A stretch of 64,000 nt of DNA from Burkholderia sp. GAS332 (lineage in GTDB: Bacteria; Pseudomonadota; Gammaproteobacteria; Burkholderiales; Burkholderiaceae), in contig FSRV01000002.1 in the NCBI GenBank assembly GCA_900142905.1, positions 930,001 to 994,000 of the forward strand. The letters run 5' to 3'. Made by a program: the position numbers and the translations under genes. Numbering within the stretch: the stretch's first letter is position 1; each line of letters begins with the position of its first letter. Positions 28,870 to 37,662 of the stretch are shown piece after piece. The notes below the pieces were generated by a model. That model was not told the DNA's origin, searched no databases, and saw only the letters and a list, made by a program, of their open reading frames with translations.

Positions 28870-30198
28870 GTGAATCCAGACCCAGCCACCCATAGCGTCG
28901 ACTCACGCTTGCCCGCGTGGCAGCTCGTGCTGTTCGGCTTGCAGCATGTCCTGTCGATGGCGGCTTCGCCCGTCACCGCGGTTTTTCTGGTGTCGAGGAT
29001 GTTGTCGCTCTCATCGGATTTGACCGTCCACCTGATCGGCGCGACTTTCTTTGCCTGCGGCGCCGGCACGCTGCTGCAATCGCTCGGGGTGGGGTCGATC
29101 GGTGCACGTCTGCCGTTCGTGATGGTGCCGGGCGGCGCGCCCGCCATGCTGTTCGCCGTCATCGCCACGCAGACGGATCTGCGCACCGCCGCGGGGGCGG
29201 CGATTCTCACCAGCCTGTTCTACTGGCTCGTGCTGCCGGTATTCGCGCGCTGCCTGCGGTTTTTTCCGCGTGTGGTGGTGGGAACGATGCTGCTGCTCGT
29301 CTCGGTGAGTCTCATCAAGATCTACGCCGGCATCGTCGTCGGCCAGCCGGGAACGCCAGGCTTCGCGCGGCCGCAGTCGCTTGGCCTCGCGCTGCTCACG
29401 ATCGTGGCCACGCTGGCCGTGGCGCGTCTCTTCAAGGGCACGGCGGGGCGGCTTGCCGTGCTGATCGGTCTCGCGATCGGCACGTGTGCAGGCTGGGCAG
29501 CCGGGCTGATGCCGGCAGGCGGCATGTGGGCCGGCCCACTCTTCACGCTGCCGACGCTGCTGCCCTTCGGCATGCCGCGCTTCGACGTGCTCGCCGCACT
29601 GCCGATGCTGATCTTCAGTGTCATCTCGATGGCCGAGGCAACGGGGCAGACGGTCGCCGTCGGCGAGATCACCGGCAAGAAGATCGACATGCGCCGCGAT
29701 GTGCCGAAGACCATTCGCGGCGATGCGGTGGCGTCGCTGCTCGGTTCGCTGCTGGGCACCTCGCTCATCATCACCAGCGCGGAGAACATCGGCGTCGTAC
29801 AGACCACCGGCGTGCGCTCGCGCTATGTGACCGCGACGGCCGGTGCGATGCTGATGGTCATCGCGCTGTTTGCGCCGCTCGGGCGCTTCGCTTACGCGAT
29901 TCCCGCACCGGTGGTGGGCGGCACGGCGCTGATTGTGTTCGCGATGATCGGTGTGATGGGCGTCAACCTGCTCGGCAAGGTCGATCTGCATGCGCGCGGT
30001 AATCAGTACACGCTCGCCGCCGCGCTCGTGGTGGGGCTGATACCGATTCTGGTCCCCAATGTGTATGCCTCGTTCCCCAGCTATTTGCAGATCGTATTGG
30101 GTAATGGTATGGCGGCGGGGACACTCGCTGCAATCGTCGTCAATCTGGTGTTCGGTCCATGGCGCCTCAGGCCGGCAGAGAAGATTCAGACAACCTGA
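28870..30198 (+). CDS. NCS2 family nucleobase:cation symporter
   Basis: Inner-membrane permease of 442 residues, related to UraA, XanQ and UacT. Key positions are present: TM1 Gln-His (GLQHVLSM), TM8 acidic MAEATG, and the NAT signature ENIGVVQTTGVRSR. Purine or pyrimidine uptake is the family role; the exact base cannot be read. It uses a GTG-type start region at 28870 after GGGGGTAAC. Same direction and close to the ASST-like gene and the porin, so import of one compound through outer and inner membranes is plausible. Confidence 0.88.
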   Translation: MNPDPATHSVDSRLPAWQLVLFGLQHVLSMAASPVTAVFLVSRMLSLSSDLTVHLIGATFFACGAGTLLQSLGVGSIGARLPFVMVPGGAPAMLFAVIATQTDLRTAAGAAILTSLFYWLVLPVFARCLRFFPRVVVGTMLLLVSVSLIKIYAGIVVGQPGTPGFARPQSLGLALLTIVATLAVARLFKGTAGRLAVLIGLAIGTCAGWAAGLMPAGGMWAGPLFTLPTLLPFGMPRFDVLAALPMLIFSVISMAEATGQTVAVGEITGKKIDMRRDVPKTIRGDAVASLLGSLLGTSLIITSAENIGVVQTTGVRSRYVTATAGAMLMVIALFAPLGRFAYAIPAPVVGGTALIVFAMIGVMGVNLLGKVDLHARGNQYTLAAALVVGLIPILVPNVYASFPSYLQIVLGNGMAAGTLAAIVVNLVFGPWRLRPAEKIQTT

Positions 30199-30267
30199 AC
30201 TCGGCCTTTCTTTAACTTTTAACGCACGTCCTCGCAGTCCTCCCTCGAACGCTTCAACTCACACTTC

Positions 30268-31374
30268 ATGAAAACCCATTTCGCTTTCCGCGCGACGGTC
30301 GTCGCGTGCCTGGCTGCGCTCGCCGTTCCTACCGCTGCCAATGCCCAGAGCAGTGTCACGTTGTACGGAAGTCTCGATGCGGGCCTCGGCTACGTGAGTA
30401 ACCTGCACGGCGCGCATGCTTATATCGCTGAGCAGGGCACCTTCCAGGCCGACCGCTTCGGCTTCCAGGGCGTCGAAGATATCGGCGCGGGCAGGTCGGT
30501 CGTGTTCCGGCTCGAAAGCGGTTTTGTTACGACGACCGGTGCGTCCGCCAGCAGCAGTACTTTCTTTAATCGTCAGGCCTACGTAGGGATGTCCGATCCG
30601 ATGTTCGGCACGGTGACGCTCGGCCGGCAGACCGACTGGAATTTCGATTGGCTCGGCTCGGTGTCGACCGGTCAACTGCTTGGCGACTTCTCCGCGTTCC
30701 ACCCCGGCAATCTAGATGGCCTCGGAAGCACCTTGCCGGTGCAGTTGTCGAGCACGGTGAAATGGAAGAGCGCGAACTACAGCGGACTGAGTTTTGGCGC
30801 GCTCTATGGATTTCCCGGCGCGTCTGCCAGCAATACGAATGGACGGACCATCAGCTTCGGCGCTAACTATACGAATGGGCCGCTCAAACTGGTGGCGGTG
30901 TATTCCGAGTACCACGACCGTTTGCTGCCATTGTCCAATGGACTCGGTCTGACTTCGTTCGAAGGACAGACACTCGCGCCCGGCGCAACCTTCAACGCGA
31001 AACAGGTGCGCGACATGGGGATCGGTGGCGCGTATCGCTTTGAGCGCGTGACGCTGCATGCGCTCGCCACGGATGTGCGGATCCAGTCGGACGGCGGCAG
31101 CGAGCGCTTTCGTACCGTCGACGGCGGCGTCAACGTCCGCTTGACACCTGCGGAGGAAATCGCGGCGGGGGCGTGGACCGCGACGCTCGCGGGGCGACGC
31201 TGGACTCAGTTCACCGTGGCCAACGTGTATTCGCTGTCGAAGGCGACGCAAGTCTACGCGGACCTGATGGTCGAGACCGCGGGTGGTGGGGCGGTGGCCA
31301 ATACGCTTGGGATCGGCGCGGCGTCAGGTGGACGGCAGACTGTGTTTCTGAGCGGGATACATCATCTGTTCTGA
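30268..31374 (+). CDS. Gram-negative trimeric porin
   Basis: Outer-membrane porin of 368 residues with a signal peptide ending PTAANA and the mature start QSSVTLYGSLDAGLGYV that marks betaproteobacterial porins. Other hallmarks are DRFGFQGVEDIGAGRSVVF, FNRQAYVGMSD, GTVTLGRQTDW and the C-terminal Phe (SGIHHLF). It lies 69 nt after the permease and likely supplies outer-membrane passage for the same operon. Confidence 0.92.
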   Translation: MKTHFAFRATVVACLAALAVPTAANAQSSVTLYGSLDAGLGYVSNLHGAHAYIAEQGTFQADRFGFQGVEDIGAGRSVVFRLESGFVTTTGASASSSTFFNRQAYVGMSDPMFGTVTLGRQTDWNFDWLGSVSTGQLLGDFSAFHPGNLDGLGSTLPVQLSSTVKWKSANYSGLSFGALYGFPGASASNTNGRTISFGANYTNGPLKLVAVYSEYHDRLLPLSNGLGLTSFEGQTLAPGATFNAKQVRDMGIGGAYRFERVTLHALATDVRIQSDGGSERFRTVDGGVNVRLTPAEEIAAGAWTATLAGRRWTQFTVANVYSLSKATQVYADLMVETAGGGAVANTLGIGAASGGRQTVFLSGIHHLF

Positions 31375-31943
31375 GGCGGGCGCGGGTACGAGTGTGGCGC
31401 GCAAGACAGCCACGTGCGATAAATATGTCAGAAGCCTTTTCCGTCCGGATCGTAATTATAACTATTGCGAAAAATAACGTGTACATGTAATAAATCTTTC
31501 GCAAAGTCGTAGTATGCGTGCGTGCGGTAAAGGGTCGGTCTGTAAATACAATATTCAAATATAAACAAGCCCATTGAAATCAAATTGAATTGATGTTGTT
31601 AATTAAGTCATGAATTCAGAAATGGGTGCGTTGGTCGGATCGGCGTGTCGGTCATGCCAGGCGGGCATCTTCGGGGTCGGTGACGGTGTTGTGGGAGGGC
31701 GCCGCGCGGCCATCCGATGCGCTGATATTCAGCAGACGAAACAGAATTAAGCAGACGAAACGGCTGCTTGAATAAAACGCATCCTGCATATTGCAATCGA
31801 ATATTTAACAGTTATGATGGCGTCACCGTAAGGCGATTTCTCGAATGATCACTCTACGGAGACGGCAGAAATATTTGCCGGGCATTCACGCTGGAGGGGG
31901 TAATTGATACTTCCGCGCAGATAGACTAAATCGAGGAGACGAT
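31375..31943. other. AT-rich intergenic region, no gene seen
   Basis: About 570 nt, clearly more AT-rich than the flanks, without a convincing reading frame. It holds two copies of GCAGACGAAAC (31732 and 31751) and a candidate promoter at 31791-31818. The rest shows nothing I can name. Confidence 0.6.
31791..31818 (+). promoter_or_regulatory. Candidate sigma-70 promoter for the small protein/phasin group
   Basis: TTGCAA and TATGAT are separated by 16 nt, each with one or two deviations from TTGACA and TATAAT. It lies about 125 nt upstream of the ATG at 31944. Confidence 0.45.
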
Positions 31944-32141
31944 ATGCTGAGTCCCCATGAATTTGCTACCTTAATGCTCATCAAGAACGCGCCGGACCAG
32001 ATTGAACTGGGCCGCGCCGAGCTCGATGCCCTGCTCGAGCGGCAACTCATATCACTGGAAAACCTCGCGTCGGGACGCTCATGTCCTCGGATCACAAGCG
32101 AAGGCGATTCCATTCTCAAGGCGGTTGCCCGGATGCGCTAA
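31944..32141 (+). CDS. Small conserved-looking protein, function unknown
   Basis: Protein of 65 residues (MLSPHEFATLMLIKNAPDQI...), rich in Leu, Glu and Ala, with no membrane segment. CGAGGAGA lies 8 nt before the ATG, a good ribosome-binding site. Codon use is like that of neighbouring genes. It precedes the phasin gene by about 100 nt in the same direction and might belong to the storage-granule group or be a small regulator; the sequence does not decide. Confidence 0.65.
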   Translation: MLSPHEFATLMLIKNAPDQIELGRAELDALLERQLISLENLASGRSCPRITSEGDSILKAVARMR

Positions 32142-32245
32142 GCCTCCGCGACATCCGCTTTGATTTATCCACCATCGCGATCCGCCGCAACACACCCGTC
32201 CGATCGGGGCTTCGCGCGTCGGACCGAATTTTGAGGAATTCCACA

Positions 32246-32815
32246 ATGACTCTTTTGAGTCCCGAACATATTGCTGCCGCGAAGGCCAACGTCGACGCGT
32301 ACTTCGGCGTGACCGGAAAGATCTTTGAAGGCGTCGAAAAACTGGTCGCGCTGAACCTGCAAGTCGTCAAGGCCACGCTGGCCGAGGCGCAAGAGAACCT
32401 GACGAAGGTGCCCGGCACGACGGAACCGCAGCAATGGTTCACGCTGCAAGCCGGTTTCACCGCACCCTTCGCGGAAAAATCGTTGTCATACGGCCGGCAA
32501 GTGTTCGACATCGCCTCGACCACCCAGGCTGAAGTCACGCAACTCACACAGACGTACTACGAGCGGTATAACGATCGCGTGCAGGTACTCGTCGAGGAAG
32601 CGGCGAAGCATTCGCCCGCAGGTTCCGAAGCCGCGATCGCTGCATGGAAATCCGCGATTGCCGCCACCACGACCCTGGTCGAAACGCTGCAGAAAACGGG
32701 GCAACAGGCCGTGCAGGCTGCCGAAAGTAATTTTGATGCGGTCACCGCCACCACATCAAAGGCCGTGCGAAACAACGCCGAGCAGGCTCCAGTAGGCACG
32801 GGCGCGAAGCGATAA
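32246..32815 (+). CDS. phaP: Phasin (PHA granule-associated protein)
   Basis: Phasin of 189 residues that coats polyhydroxyalkanoate granules. The N-terminus (MTLLSPEHIAAAKANVDAYF, then VEKLVALNLQVVKATLAEAQ) is that of the betaproteobacterial phasin family, followed by amphipathic helices and an Ala/Thr-rich tail. The ATG at 32246 has GAGGA about 11 nt upstream; the open frame extends upstream without similarity. It lies 131 nt before an acetoacetyl-CoA reductase gene. Confidence 0.92.
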   Translation: MTLLSPEHIAAAKANVDAYFGVTGKIFEGVEKLVALNLQVVKATLAEAQENLTKVPGTTEPQQWFTLQAGFTAPFAEKSLSYGRQVFDIASTTQAEVTQLTQTYYERYNDRVQVLVEEAAKHSPAGSEAAIAAWKSAIAATTTLVETLQKTGQQAVQAAESNFDAVTATTSKAVRNNAEQAPVGTGAKR

Positions 32816-32820
32816 ACTGA

Positions 32821-32840
32821 CACGGGCAGCAATGCCCGTG
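32821..32840 (+). terminator. Hairpin after phasin gene
   Basis: CACGGGC and GCCCGTG form a 7-bp stem with a 6-nt loop, 6 nt after the phasin stop. There is no run of T after it, so it may be a transcript-stabilising hairpin rather than a terminator. Confidence 0.4.
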
Positions 32841-32946
32841 GTGAGGTTTATGTAATATATGAAGGATTCCTTATAAGTATGAAAGAAAGCAGGATTCCAG
32901 CATCCACTTTATGGACTGACAGTCCAGCTTTTATGAGGACGATTCG

Positions 32947-33690
32947 ATGGCAAAGCAGATCGCAGTGGTGACGGGTGGAACGGGCGGACTTGGCGAAGCG
33001 ATCAGCATCAAGCTGCATGACGCCGGGTATGCGGTCGTGGTCACCTGTTCGCCGGGCAACACCGGTGCGGACGAGTGGCTCGGCCGGATGGAGGCACAGG
33101 GACGGCAATTCCTCGCCTACACGGTCGACGTCGCCGACTACGACTCGTGTGAAAGATGCATGGCGAAAATCAGAACGGAAGTCGGACCGGTCGACATTCT
33201 GATCAACAACGCCGGCATCACGCGAGACGCCAGCTTCAAGAAGCTCGACAAGATCAATTGGGACGCGGTCATCCGCACCAACCTCGATTCGGTGTTCAAC
33301 ATGACGAAGCCGGTGTGCGACAGCATGGTCGAGCGTGGCTGGGGCCGCATCATCAACGTGGCGTCGATCATCGGCTCCAAGGGCGGCTTCGGCCAGACCA
33401 ACTATGCGGCGGCGAAGGCCGGCATGCATGGCTTCACGAAATCGCTGGCGCTCGAGGTGGCGAAGAAAGGCGTCACCGTCAACACGATCTCGCCCGGCTA
33501 TATCGCGACGAAGATGGTGATGGCGGTGCCCGAGGAGATCCGCGAGACGAAGATCATTCCGCAGATTCCGGTCGGCCGGCTCGGACAACCCGACGAGGTC
33601 GCGGCACTCGTGCTGTACCTGTGCTCGCGCGACGCGGGTTTCGTGACCGGGGCCAACATTGCAATCAACGGGGGGCAACACCTGCAGTGA
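32947..33690 (+). CDS. phaB: Acetoacetyl-CoA reductase
   Basis: NADPH-dependent short-chain dehydrogenase of 247 residues that reduces acetoacetyl-CoA to (R)-3-hydroxybutyryl-CoA for polyhydroxybutyrate synthesis. Visible features are the nucleotide loop TGGTGGLGEAI, NNAGITRD, the active-site Ser-Tyr-Lys (VASIIG, then QTNYAAAKAGMHGFTKSLA) and the C-terminal GANIAINGGQHLQ. PhaB-type residues around FGQTNY support this over other SDR enzymes. GAGGA lies before the ATG. No phaA or phaC is in the window, so it is a stand-alone copy next to a phasin. Confidence 0.9.
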   Translation: MAKQIAVVTGGTGGLGEAISIKLHDAGYAVVVTCSPGNTGADEWLGRMEAQGRQFLAYTVDVADYDSCERCMAKIRTEVGPVDILINNAGITRDASFKKLDKINWDAVIRTNLDSVFNMTKPVCDSMVERGWGRIINVASIIGSKGGFGQTNYAAAKAGMHGFTKSLALEVAKKGVTVNTISPGYIATKMVMAVPEEIRETKIIPQIPVGRLGQPDEVAALVLYLCSRDAGFVTGANIAINGGQHLQ

Positions 33691-33717
33691 GCCGATAGTT
33701 CTGTAATGGAGGTTGCG

Positions 33718-33951
33718 ATGAGTGATGCAGTGGGAATCGTAGTGGGTTCGTTCGTGCTGGCGATGGCACCCGTGTTCGTCGCCGCTCATTATTACCGGGA
33801 GCAGATGCGTCGAAAGCGGCTTGGACAACTGGATCACCGTCACTACTGGCCGCACTGGAGCAACGCCCGGTATTGCGATGCGCCAGGCGCTCCACGCACG
33901 CAGCGACTATTTGGCGGCGATACTAATCGTCCGCGTGGCATCGACAACTGA
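33718..33951 (+). CDS. Small membrane protein, function unknown
   Basis: Protein of 77 residues with one N-terminal hydrophobic helix (AVGIVVGSFVLAMAPVFVAA) followed by a basic, aromatic tail (HYYREQMRRKR, HRHYWPHW). GGAGG lies 8 nt before the ATG at 33718, which is why I prefer it to ATG 33706. Its 3' end overlaps the convergent LysR gene by 45 nt. It follows phaB by 27 nt and is probably co-transcribed. Confidence 0.6.
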   Translation: MSDAVGIVVGSFVLAMAPVFVAAHYYREQMRRKRLGQLDHRHYWPHWSNARYCDAPGAPRTQRLFGGDTNRPRGIDN

Positions 33952-35154
33952 CAGACGGATCGCATCGATCAACGCACGCGCGGCGGGTGAGGGCGTACCC
34001 GCCGCCCGCATGGTCAGTCCTATGTCGCGCCGGGTGTTGTGCAACTGCACGTCGAGTACCGCGAGCTGACCGGATTGAACCTCATAGTGCAACTGCTGCG
34101 CCGACAGCGCTGCAATCATGTCCGAGCCGACCAGCAGCCCGCGAATCACCGCAAGGTCGGCTGTCTCAACCGTGGGCATAGGCGGCTTCACTTTCATTCG
34201 CTTGAATTGCGCTTCGAACAGTGCGCGCGCCGGCGCATTGCTGCGCGGCATGACCCACTGCGCGTCGCGCAAATCCATGATGCTCAGATCACGCGCGCGA
34301 GTGAGCGGGTGATCGTGGCGCACCAGAACCACCATATCCTCCGACATCAGCCGTTCGTTCTTCAGGCCGCTGCTGGCGTCGTTGTCGCGCAGCGCGCCGA
34401 GAATGAAGTCGATGTCGCCCGCGCGCAGGTTCGCGACCAGCGCCTCGTAGGCGCTCTCGTCCGTCACGACCCTCACGCCTGGATGCGCCGCGGTCATTCG
34501 CGCGATCGCCTTGGGCAGGAGCAGCGTGCGCCCGAGCGGCAACGCGCCCACCGTCACCGCACCCTGAATCTTGCCGTGCAAGGCGGCGATATCGTCGGGC
34601 ACATGCCGTAGTTCGTTCAGCACGCGACGCACGTGAAGCAGGAATGTTTCGCCCTCCGTGGTAAGCAGGATCCCGCGCGGGCTGCGATGGAACAGACTCA
34701 AACCGGAGCCGCTTTCCAGCACCCGTATCGCGGTGCTCACGGCCGGCTGACTGATGCCGAACGTCTTCGCCGCACTCGGCATATGCCGATGACGCGCCAA
34801 TGCGATGAATAGTTGAAGCCGCCGGGTGTTGAGCAGATACGCCGGCAGCGCGCCTTCTGTTGCCGGCCGGCGACGTGCCTGTTTCGCCGAACACCACTGC
34901 GCGAGTTCTTCCAGTTCGGCGAAGATGCGCTCGCAACGCTGCAGCACCGCGCGGCCAACCGGCGTTGGGAGCATGCCCGAGGGGCTTCGATCGAAGAGCG
35001 GCTCGCCGAGTGCCGACTCCAGTTCCTGAATCGAACGAGTCACAGCCGACTGGGCGCGAAACAGCGCCGCCGCTGCACGCGTTGCGCTGCCCATCTCGGC
35101 CACGAGTCGAAATGCGCGCAGTTGCGCCAGGTTGAGAAGTTCTTTGTTGCTCAC
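33907..35154 (-). CDS. LysR-type regulator with two N-terminal helix-turn-helix domains
   Basis: Regulator of 415 residues, about 100 longer than usual. The first LysR DNA-binding domain spans about residues 8-75 (LAQLRAFRLVAEMGSATRAA, RAQSAVTRSIQELE, LFDRSPSGMLPT). A second complete one spans about 110-175 (RRLQLFIALARHRHMPSAAK, SQPAVSTAIRVLE, LFHRSPRGILLT). An ordinary effector domain follows (GAVTVGALPLGRTLLLP...). The tandem arrangement is known from a few aromatic-catabolism regulators. It is divergent from the LigB/LigA genes and likely controls them. Confidence 0.88.
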   Translation of the reverse strand: MSNKELLNLAQLRAFRLVAEMGSATRAAAALFRAQSAVTRSIQELESALGEPLFDRSPSGMLPTPVGRAVLQRCERIFAELEELAQWCSAKQARRRPATEGALPAYLLNTRRLQLFIALARHRHMPSAAKTFGISQPAVSTAIRVLESGSGLSLFHRSPRGILLTTEGETFLLHVRRVLNELRHVPDDIAALHGKIQGAVTVGALPLGRTLLLPKAIARMTAAHPGVRVVTDESAYEALVANLRAGDIDFILGALRDNDASSGLKNERLMSEDMVVLVRHDHPLTRARDLSIMDLRDAQWVMPRSNAPARALFEAQFKRMKVKPPMPTVETADLAVIRGLLVGSDMIAALSAQQLHYEVQSGQLAVLDVQLHNTRRDIGLTMRAAGTPSPAARALIDAIRLSVVDATRTISIAAK

Positions 35155-35604
35155 GGATGGCGACGCGCTGGCTGGCGGATGTTTAACACGCTCATGATCG
35201 TGTGCCGGGTGATCTCGTTCATGGGTCTCGACTCATTTGACGCCATCCAGTATAGCGACGCATCAAGTCTCGCACCACGCTCGACGGGCGGGTTGCGACT
35301 TCGTTTCATGGCCATCTGTTTTGTTTATCGTATGCGGATAGTCGGGAGGGTGGGCCGGGACGCGGAACGCCTACCCGGGATACCCCAAGGTCTATATCTG
35401 GTGCGGCTTCCAGCGCCTATCGGCGCGCCGGTCATAGCCGATGAGGGCGCTTGCGAGCAATTTAACCGGTGTGGATGTGGTTTACCCGTACTTTCCGCAA
35501 ACCTGCACGATCCCTATTGTCGTATCCGAGGAGGGTTGCAGTGGCGGCCTATCCGATTGGCGCGCGCTTGGCGCACAGCACGAAGCAGGGGAAGGCAACG
35601 AGAG
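35155..35604. other. Intergenic control region, no gene seen
   Basis: About 450 nt between the double-HTH LysR and the dioxygenase genes. Reading frames here overlap and none has a start with ribosome-binding site plus recognisable protein. The stretch at 35470-35500 (GATGTGGTTTACCCG...) resembles one at 44321-44350. Regulatory sites for the LysR protein are expected but I cannot place one. Confidence 0.5.
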
Positions 35605-36450
35605 ATGGCAAGGATCATTGGTGGAATCGGCACGTCGCATGTGCCCACTATCGGCATGGCGTACGACAAGGGCAAGCAGAACGATCCCGCGTGGGCGCCG
35701 CTCTTCAAAGGCTACGAACCGGTGGCCAAGTGGCTCGCCGAGCGTAAGCCGGACGTGATGGTCATGTTCTACAACGACCACGCCAATAGCTTCTTCTTCG
35801 ATTGCTATCCGACTTTCGCGTTAGGGGTGTCGGCCAATCATGCGTTCGCCGACGAGGGCGCGGGCAAGCGCCCGCTGCCGGACATCGCCGGCCATCCCGA
35901 TCTGGCTATCCATATCGCGGAACAGCTCGTCAACGACGAGTTCGATCTGACGATTTTTCAGGATCGTGCGCTCGATCACGGATGCAATTCACCGCTCTCG
36001 CTGATGTTGCCGCATGACGGCGGCTGGCCGATGTCGCTCGTGCCGATGGAAGTCAACGTGCTGCAATATCCACTGCCCACGGCGAACCGCTGCTACCGCC
36101 TCGGTCAGGCGCTGCGCCGCGCGATCGAGTCGTTCGAGCAGGATCTGAGTGTCGTGGTGGTCGGCACCGGCGGGCTGTCTCACCAGGTCCACGGCGAGCG
36201 CAGCGGTTTCAACAACACCGATTGGGACATGGAATTCCTCGATCTGATCGTTCATGACCCGCAGCGTCTTGCCGCGATGAAACATGTCGACTACGTGCGC
36301 CTCGGCGGCGCGGAGAGTGTGGAGACGATCATGTGGCTGGCGATGCGCGGTGCGCTGGGGCCGAAGGTTCGTGAGCTGCATCGCAACTATTACCTGGCGA
36401 CGAGCACCGCGATGGCCGTGACCCTCTACGAAGATGAGGTGGCGCAATGA
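35605..36450 (+). CDS. Class III extradiol dioxygenase, catalytic beta subunit (LigB-like)
   Basis: Ring-cleavage dioxygenase subunit of 281 residues, related to protocatechuate 4,5-dioxygenase LigB and gallate dioxygenases. Iron-ligand and catalytic histidines are visible in GTSHVPT, YNDHANSFF and GGLSHQVHG; the conserved acid lies near DFDLTIF/DRALDHGC. The ATG at 35605 follows AACGAGAG. It overlaps the alpha subunit gene by 4 nt (ATGA). The order beta then alpha is the reverse of ligA-ligB in Sphingobium. Exact substrate (protocatechuate, gallate, methylgallate) is not decided by sequence. Confidence 0.88.
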   Translation: MARIIGGIGTSHVPTIGMAYDKGKQNDPAWAPLFKGYEPVAKWLAERKPDVMVMFYNDHANSFFFDCYPTFALGVSANHAFADEGAGKRPLPDIAGHPDLAIHIAEQLVNDEFDLTIFQDRALDHGCNSPLSLMLPHDGGWPMSLVPMEVNVLQYPLPTANRCYRLGQALRRAIESFEQDLSVVVVGTGGLSHQVHGERSGFNNTDWDMEFLDLIVHDPQRLAAMKHVDYVRLGGAESVETIMWLAMRGALGPKVRELHRNYYLATSTAMAVTLYEDEVAQ

Positions 36451-36806
36451 ACCCACAACTGATCGGCGTCGAAGAACTGACGGGCACGTATCCGTTCGAT
36501 ATCCGCCAGAGTATGAAGGCGATGCGCCTGAACCGCTTCTTCTGGCAGATGCGCGAAGCACCGGCTCGCACGCTCTGGCTGGAGAACCGGACCGCCGCCT
36601 ACGACGCCGCGAGTCTGACCGTGGAAGAGCGCGTGCTCGTCGACAACGCGGACTGGATCGGCTTGATCCGGTATGGCGTATGTTTCTTCGTTCTCGAGAA
36701 ATTCGCGCGCGTGGTGAAGATCACGAATCTCGGCATGTACGCCAGCATGCGGGGCGAAACACTCGAAGCGTTTCTGAAAACGCGCAGGGTGCCGGACGCC
36801 GTCTAA
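36447..36806 (+). CDS. Class III extradiol dioxygenase, alpha subunit (LigA-like)
   Basis: Small helical subunit of 119 residues (ELTGTYPFDIRQSMKAMRLN, then EERVLVDNADWIGLIRYGVC and TNLGMYASMRGETLEAFL). It caps the active site of the LigB-type subunit encoded just upstream, with a 4-nt ATGA overlap that implies coupled translation. Length and motifs match LigA. Confidence 0.88.
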   Translation: MNPQLIGVEELTGTYPFDIRQSMKAMRLNRFFWQMREAPARTLWLENRTAAYDAASLTVEERVLVDNADWIGLIRYGVCFFVLEKFARVVKITNLGMYASMRGETLEAFLKTRRVPDAV

Positions 36807-36969
36807 GGCGGCGCGCCCCTGGGCGGCACTCGCCTGGCGGCGCTTCTTGCCGGTACCAGGAAGACGCAAACCTATTACATCCGAGGTAATTGGCGAGCCT
36901 CTTCCTCACGCCTAATCTTCGGTCATCGCACAGCTCATCCCGAGCGGCGTTCATGATCGAGGACACACC

Positions 36970-37518
36970 ATGTCGACGTTTCACATTCATACGATTGAAT
37001 CCGCACCCGAGCAGTCCAAGCCGGTGCTGCGGCAGCTCGAGCAAAATTTCGGCCTTATTCCCAACATCGCGGGAGCGATGGCCGAATCGCCGGTACTGAT
37101 CGGCGGCTTCATCGGCATCTTCCAGAAAGTTCATTCAGGTACCTTCACGGAAGCGCAGGTACAGACGCTGTTGTTGACTAACGCGGTGACCAACGCATGT
37201 TCATGGGCTGTTGCATTCCACACCGCGCTCGCGCTGAAAGAGGGGCTTTCACCCGCCGATGTCGACGCGATTCGCGACGGCCGCACGCCTGCCGATCGCA
37301 AGCATGCGGCACTCTCGACCTTGACGAAAACGGCCATCGAGAAGCGCGGACACTTGAATGACCATGACGTGAACCAGTTTGTCGAGGCCGGCTTCCGTCA
37401 GGATCAGGTGCTCGAGGTTCTCACGGCACTGGCCGCTTCGACGATTACGAACTACGCCGGCAACATCACTCAACCGCCTCTGGAAGCGCCGTTCCAGGAA
37501 TACGTCTGGAAGGCGTAG
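36970..37518 (+). CDS. Carboxymuconolactone decarboxylase / AhpD-family protein
   Basis: Helical protein of 182 residues. The CMD signature region is NACSWAVAFH: Cys77 and His84 are present but the second cysteine of the usual CxxCxxxH is Ala80, so peroxidase chemistry of the AhpD type is unlikely. It lies 163 nt after the LigA-like gene in the same direction, so a role in the aromatic pathway is possible. Alternative: general stress protein of the same fold. The ATG at 36970 follows a weak ribosome-binding site. Confidence 0.82.
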   Translation: MSTFHIHTIESAPEQSKPVLRQLEQNFGLIPNIAGAMAESPVLIGGFIGIFQKVHSGTFTEAQVQTLLLTNAVTNACSWAVAFHTALALKEGLSPADVDAIRDGRTPADRKHAALSTLTKTAIEKRGHLNDHDVNQFVEAGFRQDQVLEVLTALAASTITNYAGNITQPPLEAPFQEYVWKA

Positions 37519-37662
37519 ATCCCGTCTGGAAGGAGCCGGTCAGCGTGAGGGAGTATGCTGACCGGCGCGGTTCGAACGACCGGTTGGCGCCAGATATCCA
37601 CGATGCGCCGGCGCCACCGGTCACCCAAGCTGATCTGTACCGACTTGTGGACAAAGAGAGCG

